A stretch of DNA of 64,000 nucleotides from Galerina marginata. Its lineage: Eukaryota > Basidiomycota > Agaricomycetes > Agaricales > Galerinaceae. Under the pieces are notes generated by a model, which saw only the letters and a list, made by a program, of their open reading frames with translations, made no database searches and had not been told where the DNA came from. Positions 39,665 through 52,744 of the stretch are shown in pieces (the stretch's first letter is position 1; every line of letters begins with the position of its first letter). Where the stretch lies: contig JAECYW010000010.1 of the NCBI GenBank assembly GCA_023014335.1, positions 930,001-994,000 on the forward strand, read 5' to 3'. The translations under genes and the position numbers were made by a program.

Positions 39665-41899
39665 ATGTTCTCCTTCCGTCGTAAACCCAGGAAGGAGCCA
39701 GACAGCCCGCGCATACGAACCTCGCCGTCGCTGCCCGAGCTCAACAGTCAAGGAATACCGTGGCCCGAAGAGCTTGTGGACATAGCTGCCATCCGTCAAG
39801 AGCCGCCTCCCGATGCAGTCCCTCCCCAAGGTGCGGCGAAAGTCTCTTTCCAAGGCGATGCCCCCATACCGTTCCATAAACCATTTCGGCCCTCCACAGG
39901 AAAAGCTTCGACCGATGGAGGGCCCATATCCTCTTTTTATATGTCGGGGCCGCCACCAACCTTTGACAAAAAGATGCCTCCTCCTTCGGCTGGCAGGTAC
40001 AGCCAGCGACGGGCTCGCATTCCACCCACATTCAACCTTATGGTGAGCTCGTGCCACTTTTCGTTTGTTCGATATACTCACATTCGCATATTAGGTCGTC
40101 GGCGGCAAAGGAACTGGCAAGACATCTCTCCTCCGGCTATTGCTTGAAACCGCGGATATCTCCCCTAGCGCCACAATTGACCAGAAGGCTGCTGTAGAAC
40201 GGTTCTTGAAGGGCTCGGCAAAGGCAACCGAGGATATTCAGACTGCTTGTGTCGAGATATGCGAGTCGCGTTTCGACAGAGTCCTCTTCTCGGTTATCGA
40301 TACCCCTGGGCTGGACTTTTTGGAGGGCCGTGAGTTGAAGCTTGAGCGTCAGGTTAACACGGTTATAAAGTACGTGGACGCGCAATACGCGGATACTATG
40401 AGCGAAGTACGCACCCAATTCAGAAATATCCCCTGTTTACTCCCTGATGAGCTTCCAGGAATCGAAAGTCGTTCGACAGAGCAAGGGAGACCAACATATA
40501 CACCTGTGAGTTTGTTTGAGATGTTACCTCCGGGTTTGGACTCAGCCCAGGACACAGCTGTATCTACATGGTTGACCCGTCTTCTATCATGACTGTATCT
40601 GCCCGACGTGCCATGTCCTCTTTGCCGCCGCCTAAAGCGCGGTCTGAAACGACTGTTTCAATGTCACGTTCTGAGACGACCGTCTCTCTGCAGACACCGC
40701 CAGACCTCGTACCGGATACATCAGACGGAGACGAGTCGGAGGATGAAGAGGAGGAGGAGGGTGCGCTGACGATGTCTCCTGCCGAAATTCGGGTTATCAG
40801 GAGGTTGTCTGCGCGTACCAATGTTTTGCCGGTCATTGCTCGTGCAGATTCACTGACGGATGAAAAACTAACTGCCGTGAAAGATGCTGGTGAGTTTGAA
40901 CGAGCTGTGGACGTAATGAACAAGAAGTTCAAAATTTTCTTACAGTACGCACGGGTCTTGGAGAAGCAGGCATTGATTTTGGCGTGTTTGGACCGACGAA
41001 AAAGAAGGCTGATGCCAGTGTCACTCCCAAGAGGCAAACCAAATTTGCCCTTTCTAATGGTGAAAGTAATGGGCATGGAAATGGACACGGAGATGCGATT
41101 CCTGAGCTCCCCGAGGAAGGTGAGAGTGAAGGAGAGGAAGACGAGGAGAGGAAATCGCGACCAGTTATCAAGCTTCGACCGTCGCGACATAGGGCCCTGT
41201 CTCGCTCAAGGTCACGTCGTGATCTCACCCAGGCTGCTGAAGACAACCACCGACCAGTTTCTCCCGACGCCAATGACAGGGACAGCATCGCAAATGTTCG
41301 CTTCTCTGCGCACATCGTCGCCAAAACCGATCTCACCGGTCTTCTCCCATTTGCACTTATTGCCCCCGAGCCAAATAAGCGCCGCCAAAGACCCGATTCA
41401 GTGGCTGGCTCTGTTACAACTTTGCCTTCGTCTGCGAACCATCAGCCCTCTGAGGACGGCCACACTCCTGTCGAAGGCCCACCTCCCCAAACTCCTGCCT
41501 CTACCCACAGCCGAAATTACGGTTTCTTGCAAGGGCCTCCCGAAGACCTGAAAGGTGTCTTCATCCGGAAATTCCGATGGGGCACAGTTGATGTTCTTGA
41601 CCCTAATCATTGTGATTTTGCTGCTTTACGAACTACCGTTTTGTCCACTCATTTGAAAGTGCGTTTGGATCTCCTCCGGCTACTTGACCTATTTTTAAAT
41701 TTCTCCACCCAGCTTTTGAAAATTCATACCAAGGAAGTCTTGTACGAGAAATACAGGACCGAGAAACTTCTAGCGCGGCGCGCAACAAGCCATATTTCTG
41801 ACGAAGAGCGACAACGTCTATTGGAAGGTAAGCTTTGACACCACCGTCATTTGCAACGACCTACATTGACCTCTTGCTTGCCCAGATCTTGGATTGTGA
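39665..41899 (+). CDS. Septin with divergent G4 motif
   Basis: Seven exons (39665-40042, 40095-40406, 40459-40505, 40558-40889, 40946-41658, 41713-41827, 41886-41899) join in frame to about 636 residues. A proline-rich head of about 120 residues precedes the GTPase domain: complete P-loop GGKGTGKTS at about 129-137, G3 DTPGLDF, the septin strand HLCIYMVDP, G4 ARAD in place of AKAD, and the septin unique element region GVFIRKFRWGTVDVLDP, HCDFAALRTTV and HTKEVLYEKYRTEKLLA. A 200-residue acidic and serine-rich insertion sits between the G4 region and the septin unique element. Septins assemble into filaments at the bud neck, septum and hyphal tip. It is clearly paralogous to the septin part of the upstream fusion gene, which lacks the intact nucleotide-binding motifs. 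Confidence 0.85.
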
Positions 41900-42206
41900 T
41901 ATCCATTTGTTTATGCACTTGACATCTCCCCTGCTACATTTATTTTTACCTATGATCATACCCAGCCTATCAACATTCCCTTTGCGATACTTTGCATTAC
42001 CTTATTTCGTTGTTGCGTCGTTCAGCTATTCTCGTTATGTCATTATTACAATCCAACCCCTTATATTCTTACTAGGAGAATTGACAATGGATCTGGATTA
42101 TCTTTCTCACTTTTATAGTTGTACGTACATATCACACAGTTTACAGATATCACTATACATTCCCTTGTGATAGCCTTTGGCAACCAAGATGCAGCAAACT
42201 TGAAAT
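41900..42206. other. Convergent 3' intergenic region
   Basis: The interval lies between the stop codons of the septin (+) and chorismate mutase (-). It is AT-rich with no motif; the plus-strand frame at 41835-42170 begins inside the septin's last intron and is not a gene. Confidence 0.5.
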
Positions 42207-43334
42207 CTATGAGCCCTTTGACTTGGATAGCTTGTCAATCTCCTCTTGGGACAATCCTTCCAGCCTGTTTAGTAGATAATCAACCTAGCATGAAGAGCAT
42301 GAGTTTACAAATTGAAAACAGGCAGACTTTTTTACCTCAACCTCTTTCGTCAAAGGGATGATGTAGCTTTCGTAGAGATCAACCACACCGTCCACATCAA
42401 TTTTACTGGTATTATTCTTGGTATCAACTCCATTAGCTGGAGTGTCGCCATCAACGATAATATCTTGTGCGTAGGTTGAAGCTTTTACACGCAACCTGAC
42501 AAGAAGTTTCCGTTCAACCTCAGGTTTAGTAATCAAAGCTTCCAAAGCTTCGCGGTTTGGCTTCTGAATGTGAGGGACGAAGGCTCCAGGATTCTCTAAG
42601 AATTTGGATTCCGAAACAAACTTTCCTAAAGAACGATGATCAGGATTGATGTCGTCTAAATTATGCAGACCCACCGTAGTGCACACGCTTGCTTATTGAC
42701 TGCAGCACCTCAACGTCTAATGTTGCAGCACTTCCATAATTTCCGTCGTCTTCAAACTCTTCCCTGCCTGAAATCCCCTGGGCACGCTTCTTGGCTGCAA
42801 GGGCCAACGTTGCACGCCGTGTAATTCGCGGGATTATAGAACAGGTGTAGAAGGAGAGTATTGAGGGATTTGTATTGATCTTGTTCGGGTATAAGATTTT
42901 GGGGAAAGTCTAAAGGTGGAAGGACAGGCTCGGGCAGATCAGAGGAGAAAGGATACTCGTCAGGGCTGCAAGAGGCTTGTTATCGATGGACTGCGGGTGA
43001 AAACGTAGCACTGGGGTTTCTTACCTGGTGTACCGTCTAGCTTTCGCTATTAAAACATAGAACCTGTGTCAGAATCCAACTCAACTTCATAAAAATAAGA
43101 CGAAATACCGTGAAAGGATTCTATTTCTTTAAGAAACCACTCAAGCCAGCTTCCTTGGAATCCGAGCTCCGTGAGCTCTTTGAAGCCACCTCGTTGGTAC
43201 ATCAGCGGGTTGTGTGCAAACTGTGCACGCTCGATGAGCGAGAAAATGATTGTGTCTTCAAGCCTGGTAAGGACAGATCGAATACGATCCAGGGACAGAG
43301 GGTCCTCTCCGCTCAGCAAGTTTAATGAGGGCAT
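42207..43334 (-). CDS. ARO7: Chorismate mutase, one frameshift
   Basis: Converts chorismate to prephenate, the branch toward phenylalanine and tyrosine, in the cytosol. The protein begins [19 protein letters not shown] with the conserved [19 protein letters not shown] helix, [17 protein letters not shown], then [52 protein letters not shown] and the regulatory-domain end [18 protein letters not shown]. Five exons splice through GTATTT, GTAAGA, GTGGGT and GTAAAA donors. An extra base in the GGGG at 42901-42904 (CCCC on the coding strand) breaks DFPKILYP; one base fewer restores it. The stop is TAG at 42207-42209. Start taken at the ATG at 43334; a TTG lies upstream in frame. Confidence 0.88.
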
Positions 43335-44347
43335 TCTAGGTAGAAAGAGCAAAGAAAGACGTGGAGAGAGCAGAGTTAGGGGAAATTGGTTACCCCGGTA
43401 AGCTACCGAATAAAGCCGGACCGACCTTGCCCTTCGGACTGAGAATATGTTTCCCAGTCCTTCGTCCTGGACTCTTTCAACACTTGGCCGCGTCAGTCTG
43501 GGTTCTTGAAATCGACAGCGATAGTGATCAAAATCGATATGAAATAAGAAACACAGTGGGAGTTTTATATAAGTTCCAGCTGCCAGAAATTACTGGCTAG
43601 TCTATAATCGGTTCTGACTAAGTTTCATATAATACAAGACAGACGGGTCTAGTTGCACAAAGCAAACAAGGGTATGAAGTTTCTGAAAAGCGCGCACACA
43701 ACGTGCACAACAATTTGATATGACCCATAGTCACGTACCAGTGGAATTTGCAGGCTAAACTACAATGGTACCATACATATCTCCATGTACGAAGACGAAT
43801 ACTTCGAAGATGATCGATATGTACACACCTCTGATGGGTTGTAAGACATGAAAGCAAGAGGATGGATGAGTTCACAAAAAATTCCTGAGCAGCAGCATTC
43901 ATTATATCCAACCCAGCCCAAAAAGCGGCTCAAGAGCAAGTAGCGGAAGGTAGGCAGGAACATTAGAATTCCGAGAATTAAACTCTGACATCATGGATTA
44001 CGGAGCCCAGGCCAGTGCGGTCTCAGTGGTTCCACCCAGAATCCCAATTCCAAGGTTGGCCGGTCAGACGAGAACGACAAGTTATGCCCAGTCACCCCTC
44101 AAGATAATAATCGATGGCATCTAAGAATACGTACGGGAGTCGGCTTCCAGGCGAACCAGAGGGGCAAAGAAGTCAAGCCTGGGGAAGATTAACCACTTTC
44201 AGAGTCTATTATCAACGTGCGTTTGCTTTTGCATCAGAACTGACCACATACCGAGACATTTCACGGCCGCTATTCAGATAGACCGTGAAACTCCCATGGC
44301 TGGAGTATAAAAGACCCATGAAGTGAACCCAGTACCACGACTCGATC
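43335..44347. promoter_or_regulatory. Divergent intergenic region, chorismate mutase and THI4
   Basis: One kilobase separates the two divergent starts. Short frames occur on both strands (for example 43618-43911, -) without motifs. I looked for a TPP riboswitch core in front of THI4 and did not find one. A TATA element close to the THI4 start is listed separately. Confidence 0.45.
44306..44312 (+). promoter_or_regulatory. TATA box of THI4
   Basis: TATAAAA at 44306-44312 lies 42 bases upstream of the THI4 ATG at 44348, implying a very short leader. TATA promoters are typical of strongly regulated fungal genes, and THI4 is usually repressed by thiamine. Confidence 0.5.
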
Positions 44348-45509
<1,162 letters not shown>

Positions 45510-45878
45510 TGATTCGTCTCGTTTTTGAAGAGGAGAAGGTGAATTCAGAGCCAAGATACACGGTTTGGTTGTTTAGGGCTTGTCCTTTCTCTGTAAAATA
45601 TCGACCACGTCAATGACCTGTCCTTTTAAGTCGAAAGCTAAAATATATCTGTTTTGCATAGAAATGTTTAGATGTAGAGTCAGTCTGAGACGGTATGTAC
45701 AGTAGAGTTTGGGGCAAAGCTGGTCAGTGGTTGCTGTCAGAAAGAATTCCTCACATGTTTGGCAAACCTTTCGATTTCAAATACATATGATTACATCGTC
45801 TGGGTCAATTCGATCGTGCTTTTGTGCTTGAACGATCTCATTCGCGAATCATATATCCACCCAGCGCGCCCGTCCTAC

Positions 45879-46678
45879 ATGGGTTTACAACTTCCAAATC
45901 CTGAGAGTCCAATGGAACAAGCCCGGGCATTGATGTCCCAGAAGGACAACATCGAAGCCGAGCTCGAAACCCATATAACCATCCTCAAAGCAAATAACGT
46001 CACGATGCAGACGCCGCTTGTGGACGCTGAGGGCTTTCCTCGTGCAGACATTGATATTTACGCTGTGCGCAGTGCTCGAGTGCGAATCATTGAGTTGAGG
46101 AACGATCTAAAGGCTATCATGGACGCTATAGGAAAGGCACTGGAAGGTGTTTACGACCCTGCTTTGGCGGTTACGTCGATGGCTGCAGAGTCAAGTACGA
46201 AAGCTTCGGAAAGTGAAACTTTCAAACCATTTGCCAAGGTGGATGGCGTTGCCCCTGGTAGTCCTGCTGCTGAAGCGGTGCGTACTTCTCCATCACTTAA
46301 CAGGTCACTGCTGACAAGGTAACTCGGTCATCTAGTTATTACAGAAGGGAGATCTTGTCGTGAAATTCGGACCCCTGGATCAGAACTCCTTCAAGTGGGG
46401 CTCACTCCAACAACTGGCAGACGTTGTCAAGGACAATGAGAATGTAAGCATACACTCTCGTGTAACGAGCTTGGTATTGACAAAAACTTTGCAGCGTGCC
46501 ATACCAATACGAGTTCTCCGTTCCGAACAAACGTTATTGCTAACCCTTACGCCTCGCAATAACTGGGGAGGTCGAGGGATGCTAGGGTATGTTAACCGTT
46601 CAACCCGTCGTTTTTCTCAAAGCAAATTTTCGGTTTGACAGATGCCATATTGTTTCTTATAATTATCCACCATCATAA
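45879..46678 (+). CDS. NAS2: 26S proteasome assembly chaperone with PDZ domain (Nas2/PSMD9)
   Basis: An N-terminal helical hairpin (MEQARALMSQKDNIEAEL, LKANNVTMQTPLVDAEGFPR, RADIDIYAVRSARVRIIEL) is followed by a PDZ-like domain (FAKVDGVAPGSPAAEA, GDLVVKFGPLD, LQQLADVV, IPIRVLRSEQTLLLTLTP, WGGRGMLGC). Nas2 binds the Rpt5 ATPase tail during assembly of the regulatory particle. Four exons splice with GTGCGT, GTAAGC and GTATGT donors; the end CHIVSYNYPPS is reached through a last acceptor at about 46640. The PDZ loop after SPAAEA is a few residues shorter than usual, so the first splice could be slightly off. ATG at 45879 chosen because the family starts just before this helix. Confidence 0.85.
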
Positions 46679-47189
46679 CAGACCGTTGCGAAAATACTCA
46701 GACAATAGGCAAGATGCAGAACTCTCAGTATGTAATTTATGATCGAAATGCACGTAGTTAAGTTTCCCATTTTGCTGTGTTCAGAACAAACCACTCAGGC
46801 ACTAAGGTAGGGCGCAACTCAAAAATTGGGAGGAACTCGAGGTGAGATATAGAATGCAACTTCTAGAGAAGGTTTGGCTTGTACTCCCGACCTACCTGGC
46901 TCCAATAGGCTCGATTTAAGCATGAAAGCAGGAAATCAGAACGGGCGCTTATTTCCGGTTCCGATTTTTGAATGTACAGCATACATACATACACGCGGGA
47001 ATGACATAGCCAATGAATAATTACAGTCTTGGGTACGCTTCCGTAAGGTATGAATCGGATTACCGGGTGATTTGTGCCCATGCACGGGGAGGACACGAGT
47101 CACCTTCAATTTTTGTAAATCCCATCAGGGAAGGGAAGTCATCCTTCACCAGTCTTCCCATCTTCTCACATTTTCTTCCCACCAAGATC
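46679..47189. other. Intergenic, between NAS2 and the BTB gene
   Basis: No gene supported. A minus-strand 77-codon frame at 46863-47096 has no motif. The final 100 bases before the BTB start are CT-rich and probably promoter or leader. Confidence 0.45.
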
Positions 47190-48343
47190 ATGGCTACAAC
47201 GACCGATCCTTCGTGGATGACAGAAAGATGTCAGTGCCGACACCCGTAACTCTCTGAAACGATACATCATCAGTACTGAGTAATCAAAAACAGTTAATTC
47301 CGGAAACGCAGACATTAAATTTAGATCCATCGATGGGATCGAATTCGACTTACATAGGGCTCTCCTTCAAGCACATGCAGGCGCATTTCCTGGTCCTGAG
47401 ATTGACACACAGGGAGAAATTGTACAGCTAACAGAGCCAGCAACTGTCCTTCAAGTGCTCTTCGACTTTATATATCCCAAGAGACATTCGGACCTTGAAG
47501 ATAAGGATTTCGAATTTATGGCCGCCCTAGCAGAAGCTGTTGAAAAGTACGAAGTGTATTCTCTCATGCCCCTTTGTAACTTGTGCGCGATTGAGGTGCA
47601 TCTTTTTTCGAATAAATTCAATGAGGTTTCAAGGATATTAACATGAATTTTATAGGACCTTTTTGCCTCGACATGCAGAAAATATATTGATCCATGCAGT
47701 CAAACACGATTATCCAAAAATAATCAACGAGGTCCTTCCGTATCTACCTCGTTCTTCCTTTGTGTCAATCTTGGAGCGCTTGCCTCCGTGTTATATGCTT
47801 GCATGGGTGAATTACGAAAATCCTCCTTGCTCTAGCTGATACTTACGGTTAGTCTTTTAGGCTCGATATGTCGAAGCCTGGGCAAGAGTTTTCAAATTGG
47901 GAAGACGATATATTAACGAACTGGCCTTTGAGGCGGTAATAATGGCACCCAGTCCGACTAGTCCGAAATCGTCAAAGCGTCGAGTTTCTTTGTGTGACTG
48001 CAGAAGTCCCACAGGGGCATCGCCAAGTTGTGTATGTTGCTTCTGTTACATTTCCTTGTCCAAGTGGATCACACAACTCGACGAGATCGACACAATATCT
48101 GCCTTGAATCATGCACTTAAATCTCCAAAATCAAACCTGGACTGCTGCAATTCTAATTCACATCGGCAATCTGCACAGTCGAGTCACGGTTGGGGTGGAG
48201 AGCCGGAGCCTCGAACGTTGGGCTGGACTCTTCAGCCAGGATTCGAAGTTGAATGCAAACACATGGAAAACATCTCCAAATTCCTTCAAGACCAGGTCAA
48301 GGGCATTCCACCCTTTGTAGACTTCCTCGTTGGAAAGAAATAA
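47190..48343 (+). CDS. BTB/POZ-domain protein, probable one-base shift
   Basis: After a short first exon (MATTTDPSWMTER) a GTCAGT donor joins to FNSGNADIKFRSIDGIEFDLHR, then a BTB/POZ fold (GPEIDTQGEIVQLTEPATVL, VLFDFIYPKRH, AALAEAVEKYEVYSL). The following helices (LPRHAENILIHAVKHDY) and long C-terminal region are typical of BTB proteins that are greatly expanded in Agaricomycetes; most have no known role beyond possible Cullin-3 or self-association. At the junction GAG (47593-47595) with GTGCAT the frame needs one base fewer to read AIE-TFLPRHAEN. A cysteine-rich stretch (CDCRSPTGASPSCVCCFC) lies in the last exon and could contain an unrecognised short intron. Stop TAA at 48341. Confidence 0.7.
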
Positions 48344-48649
48344 GATTCGTTTGATGAGGTGGATACTTCACTCAGAATAAATAGGCTCAAGCTTGGTACA
48401 CATGCAATTGAAATCAAGAGTGGTTTTTTTACACTATCAGATGACATCCTTCATGTGAAACGTCCCACTTGTGTTTGGGGTCAGACTGACTCAAACACCA
48501 ACTACATACCTCGGCAGAACTAATGTTAAGTACTAAGTTCTCGTTTTTCTGCCCTGAGCTCAAAATGATGAAATGTATATAAATTATAAAGCCATGTACA
48601 ATTTGGACTTCCATGATGAAAAACAATTTGTATAAAAGGTACTTGCAGG
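48344..48649. other. Convergent 3' intergenic region
   Basis: The stretch separates the 3' ends of the BTB gene (+) and the acyl-CoA dehydrogenase (-). AT-rich, no motif. Confidence 0.5.
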
Positions 48650-50894
48650 TCATAGCTTCGGCTTGACCGCATCTAAACCAAATACCAATGCCGAATTGAC
48701 CTTCACTCGGTCCTGCGAATCAGATTTTGTCCTCTTGACAGATTGAATGGCCGCCTCCATCCCGCCCTCAAGAACCCACCTCTGGAAGACTTCGATATCA
48801 AGATCCTTGGTGGGCTCGGAATTCTGGTAGGACCAAATCGCATGCTCCAGCAAATATACACTAGACGTGATGGCTCCGGCCAAAATGAGGGCAGGTCGCG
48901 GCATGAGTGGTTTTGCAGGCTGCTGGTAGGCAGTCGTAAACCCGGTGACAGCTTCTTTGAGGATGGCGAGGGTGGACGAGAGTTGAGGTTGAAGGCTGGA
49001 AGGGCAGGAGTTGATGATGGAATCTGTCCACTGAATTTGCCAGGTCAAGTAGATTTTCAAGGGAAATCAAGTTACAACGTACAGAGAGGAAAGCTTTCAT
49101 CGAGGCAGAATCTTGCGCCACTTTCGCAAGGTCAAGGGCCAGGACAACAATAGTGCCCTCCCAAATTCTATGAAAACTTGTCAGTATCGGCTACTCGTAC
49201 TGGATAGTTCCAAAAAAACAAACTTCTCAACCAGCGCGTCTCTGATGGAACGGCCGAAGCCATTTTCTTCCATATAGCCAGCTCCTCCCATAGCGGCCAT
49301 AGCTTCCTCCATCCCCGCACACGCTTTTTCGGCAGCATACGCCTTCACCACAGGCGTCAACATTCGCAGTCTGCGCTCATCATCTGGTGTTGCATTGCCA
49401 CACTCAGACTTACCCAACAAGCCCACCACGCCAAGTGTCAGATGCGTCAAGGCGCGGTACAAGAGATTCACCGACGCCAGTTGCTCTACGTGCACTGGTG
49501 CGTCCTTGAGCAGCAGTGTGCCGCTCTGGATAGACCGTACTTTGGCGTAGGACGTCGCGATGGCGAGACACTTGCGCAGGTTCCCGACGGAGGCGGTGGC
49601 AGACCAGAGGCGGGTGATGTTCAGCACTGGCGAAATGTTCTTCACGCCCTTGCCCAAGTCGCCGATGAGGTAAGCTTCTGTGGACTCGAGGGTGAGCTCG
49701 GCGGTGGGTACGAGGTGGGTGCCGATCTTATTTTTGAGCCGGTGGACGAGGACGTTATTGCTTGTTGGCGAAGGTATGGGGGCTGCGTGGTTTCTGATCA
49801 GGGGAAGACGAAGAGGGACAAGGAAGAGGGAGAGGCCGCGAGAACCGTCTTTCTGCGAGCCGGTGCGGGCTAGGGCAACGGATATTTGGCTGTCCGTTGC
49901 ACTGGAGAACCATTTTACGCCGTTTAAGGTATATTGGGGGCCGAGCTTATTTATTGCGCCGGTTGACGTTGCGGTTGTTTCTGTCAGAGATACATCGGAG
50001 CCACCTGGACGCTGTCATGTTTATTAGTTTGTTTGAAGTTTATAAACTCTGGGATAACAGTTGATTTACCTCAGTCATCCACTGCCCAGAAGTGAAGGCG
50101 TATTCCGGATCTCGGCTGGAACTTGGGTTAGCTAAAGGTGACGAACAAGGTATTTTTTTTGTACCTTATCAGTCGGGGAAGAATATCTTGCTTCATCTCA
50201 GGAGACCCAAGGAGCTCGATCACCCTAGCACTACCATCCGTCATACTCATAGGACAAAAAATCTAAACCACCACCTCATTAATACTCAAAGTTTGAAAAA
50301 TATCAGTGTTCCGACACGTACCTCATTACTATCTCCAGCCACAAGAAGCATCTTCGCAAATCCGTACGTCCGACTGTGTTCATGATATTTGCGCTCGTAA
50401 AAGATGCCCGGAAAACCTTCCCGTTGGGCTAACGCTTTAAATTCGCGCCATCCTTCGCTAGTTTGAAGGTCGTCGATGCGCCGACCCCATTGGTCGTATT
50501 GCAGGAGCCTCGGAGGGAAGCATTTGCCACTGTCGCCCAGGGCTCGTATGGCTGGTTGGTGAAGGTCGAGTTGAAATCGTTCAACTGGGAGTTTAGAAAA
50601 AATATAATGACGCCGTACTGGTTACGACTTCTGCTCCGAAACGTTTGAGGTCTGGCTCGATTTCATGGAATGTTCTTATAAGGTCAGGGGTGCAATTAAG
50701 TCATTGGGGTGTATTACTATTGGGATCGAGGACGTACGAAGTAGGAATTGTACGCTTCAGCAAGCTAGGGAGGACGGGGTCCTCAGTGTAGGCGTTCTCC
50801 TCTAAGAATGGGATCTACGTGTGTAAGGCCTACCATGGGGATTATTCATATGAAGTCCAAAACTCACTGGCTGGAACCCCTCTTCAATACGCAT
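48650..50894 (-). CDS. Acyl-CoA dehydrogenase, AidB-like family
   Basis: The start ATG at 50894 begins MRIEEGFQPIPFLEENAYTE. Then come the helical domain (TFHEIEPDLKRFG, LQYDQWGRRIDDLQTSEGW), the flavin-site region (CPMSMTDGSARVIELLG, SGQWMTERPGGSDVSLTET, LNGVKWFSSATDS), and the C-terminal bundle (AMAAMGGAGYMEENGF, IWEGTIVVLALDLAK). The MTERPGGSDV and YDQWGRR motifs put it with AidB-type rather than beta-oxidation dehydrogenases; likely FAD-dependent, substrate unknown. Nearly all junctions are in phase. One is odd: after AEVVT the frame is kept only by a 34-base intron (GTACGG..CCAG), whereas the more usual-looking GTAACC donor just upstream would need an extra base. The gene diverges from the thioesterase at 51278 across 383 bases. 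Confidence 0.82.
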
Positions 50895-51277
50895 CTCAAC
50901 TTTTCAAGTACCGTCTCTGCTGTCAGGTGTCGGGTCCAGTATGGGAGGGACAGAGGTGGGCTGATGCAAGGGTGGTAGTCTGGGATGTGGGTTTAGATAT
51001 CCTCCCAAAGCTCTAGCCACCAATGTGCCATTTTGGTCATTTGATCATAAGCTTATTCTCGGAGAGACCGTTGCCGAGCATCCGTCAATGAGAGAGGGTA
51101 GACATATCACAAGCCAGACGTTGGGCTAAGCATCGCTGTCGCTGTCGCTTCGAACGAGGAGCCTACTCGATTTTGCGTAGAGAAGGAGGAAGGACAACTG
51201 CCATTTATCGTGGGGACGTCGCGTCGTTCCGATCACTTGTTCAACTACCACAACCTCGTAGTCCCGCCACCACCGTC
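50895..51277. promoter_or_regulatory. Bidirectional promoter, acyl-CoA dehydrogenase and thioesterase
   Basis: Both flanking genes act on acyl-CoA-type substrates and are transcribed away from this 383-base interval, suggesting joint control. No specific operator was recognised. Confidence 0.45.
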
Positions 51278-52371
51278 ATGGCAGCATGCCTACGCTTTAC
51301 CCGACGAGTAAGCTATTGGTGTCGCGGGGCCTTCGTTGTGTGTGCACTCATTCAAACGCTTTTCAGGTCTGGAAGGACTTTCTTCAGAACAAAGGTACGA
51401 AATTTTCGACCTCTGCACCGTGGACGCCTGTCCGCTGATAAATAAAACAACCAGGCCATGACGCGCAATGTTTCCCGAACGTAAGACCGTCGTCGTTGGC
51501 CAAGACGCGTCGGAGGATTGTTAACTCTTTCATTCCATCTTCAGCTCCAGATTCACCGAGCTGTTCCTGGCTCATTGGAGGTCTCATTGAAAGTCGAGCA
51601 ATACAACAGTACGCCCCTCTTGGGTGAATGGCCGAATAATGTCGTGTTAAATCATCTTCACACCTTCTAGCGAACCGAGTCGGGGTGCGTCTAGATATTT
51701 GCTCTCATCACTGCCGGCGAAGCTCAAGCAACGCATCAGAAGGCTGACTGACCTCCGAGCAGACAGGTACATAGAAATCCATCCAATGTCTTGCGGCTAC
51801 AGTTAGCACCTAACCGCCTTTCATTAACATTGGCAGTTCATGGCGGACTTATCCTGTCACTCACGGACACCCTCGGTTCACTTGCTGTCGCGACCCACGG
51901 GCACTTTATGACAGGGGTCTCGACCGATATTGGGACTTCTTTCGTTCGCCCGGCAGGAAGGGTTGGGGAGGTGCTACATGCGAAGGCTATGTTGACTGGG
52001 ATGGGTGAGTACCTTTTCAAGGGATTTACTATATTTTACTTCGAGGAAGGACCAATCTCTGATACTGCCTTGGGGTTTTCAGGAAAGCAGCTTGCGTATA
52101 CCAGAGTCGACTTCACGAACCCTGAAGGTGATCTGGTTGCCTATGGGTGTAAGGATCCCTTTAACTTCATATCTATTGAATGAAGGCTGAAGGCGAATTG
52201 TCCTCGTAGACCACACGAAATACGTCGGAAGATCATCTTTACACGCGGTGCGTAATTTTCTCTGCAAACCAGAGGCAGAATTCGGCGTATTTACTATAGC
52301 TACAGAATAACGTCAAATTCAGCGAGGACGGAGAGACCGTAATTGAAGGAATCGACAAGGATGTTGATTGA
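51278..52371 (+). CDS. Hot-dog fold acyl-CoA thioesterase (PaaI/ACOT13-like)
   Basis: Several short exons encode MAACLRFTRR, VWKDFLQNKGHDAQCFPN, LQIHRAVPGSLEVSLKVEQYN, then the hot-dog core: HGGLILSLTDTLGSLAV with the family HGG, STDIGTSFVRPAGRVGEVLHAKA, LAYTRVDFTNPEGDLVAYGYH, and a tail ending SEDGETVIEGIDKDVD with TGA at 52369. The fold hydrolyses acyl-CoA thioesters, probably medium or long chain in mitochondria or cytosol. Between NRVG and HGG the sequence holds about 150 bases and a splice could not be made to agree in phase, so a micro-exon or single-base error is likely there (51670-51838). It faces the acyl-CoA dehydrogenase. Confidence 0.78.
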
Positions 52372-52744
52372 AATTGCTATACCCATATCTAGAATGTGGT
52401 CTCCATCAGGCAAGTGATCTCGCGACTGGGGGTGCAGACGGAGTGGCACCCTTCATGGTTCATCTGCAAGGATTCTTCATCATCCACGGGGGTATTACTT
52501 AGCAGGCTCGTTTTCTTGTCTGCCTTGGGAGTTCCATGTTTCTGAGGCTGTTCACTGTTGTAATTCAAGAAGTTTCCTCCACGACTTGGACACTGTTTGG
52601 TCGAGCTTGACCCTAGCTATAGTAAAGGGTCCAAGGAACCTTGTCTACCGTACGACAACTCGAGGTCCCATGATTTCAGTGCCCATGAATAAATACCAAG
52701 AGTGCTTGCTTTCTCAGCCGACCATCTGAGTTGATCTCGTCGAA
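52372..52744. other. Intergenic, thioesterase to MSP gene
   Basis: No gene seen. It contains the thioesterase 3' end and the promoter and CT-rich leader of the next gene on the same strand. Confidence 0.45.

Noticed and set aside
39563..40081. 172-codon minus-strand frame opposite the septin
   Set aside because: Shadow of septin exon 1; it has no domain and the plus strand is clearly coding.
44000..44347. TPP riboswitch upstream of THI4
   Set aside because: No CUGAGA-type core paired with the conserved second half could be found, and the TATA position leaves too little leader.
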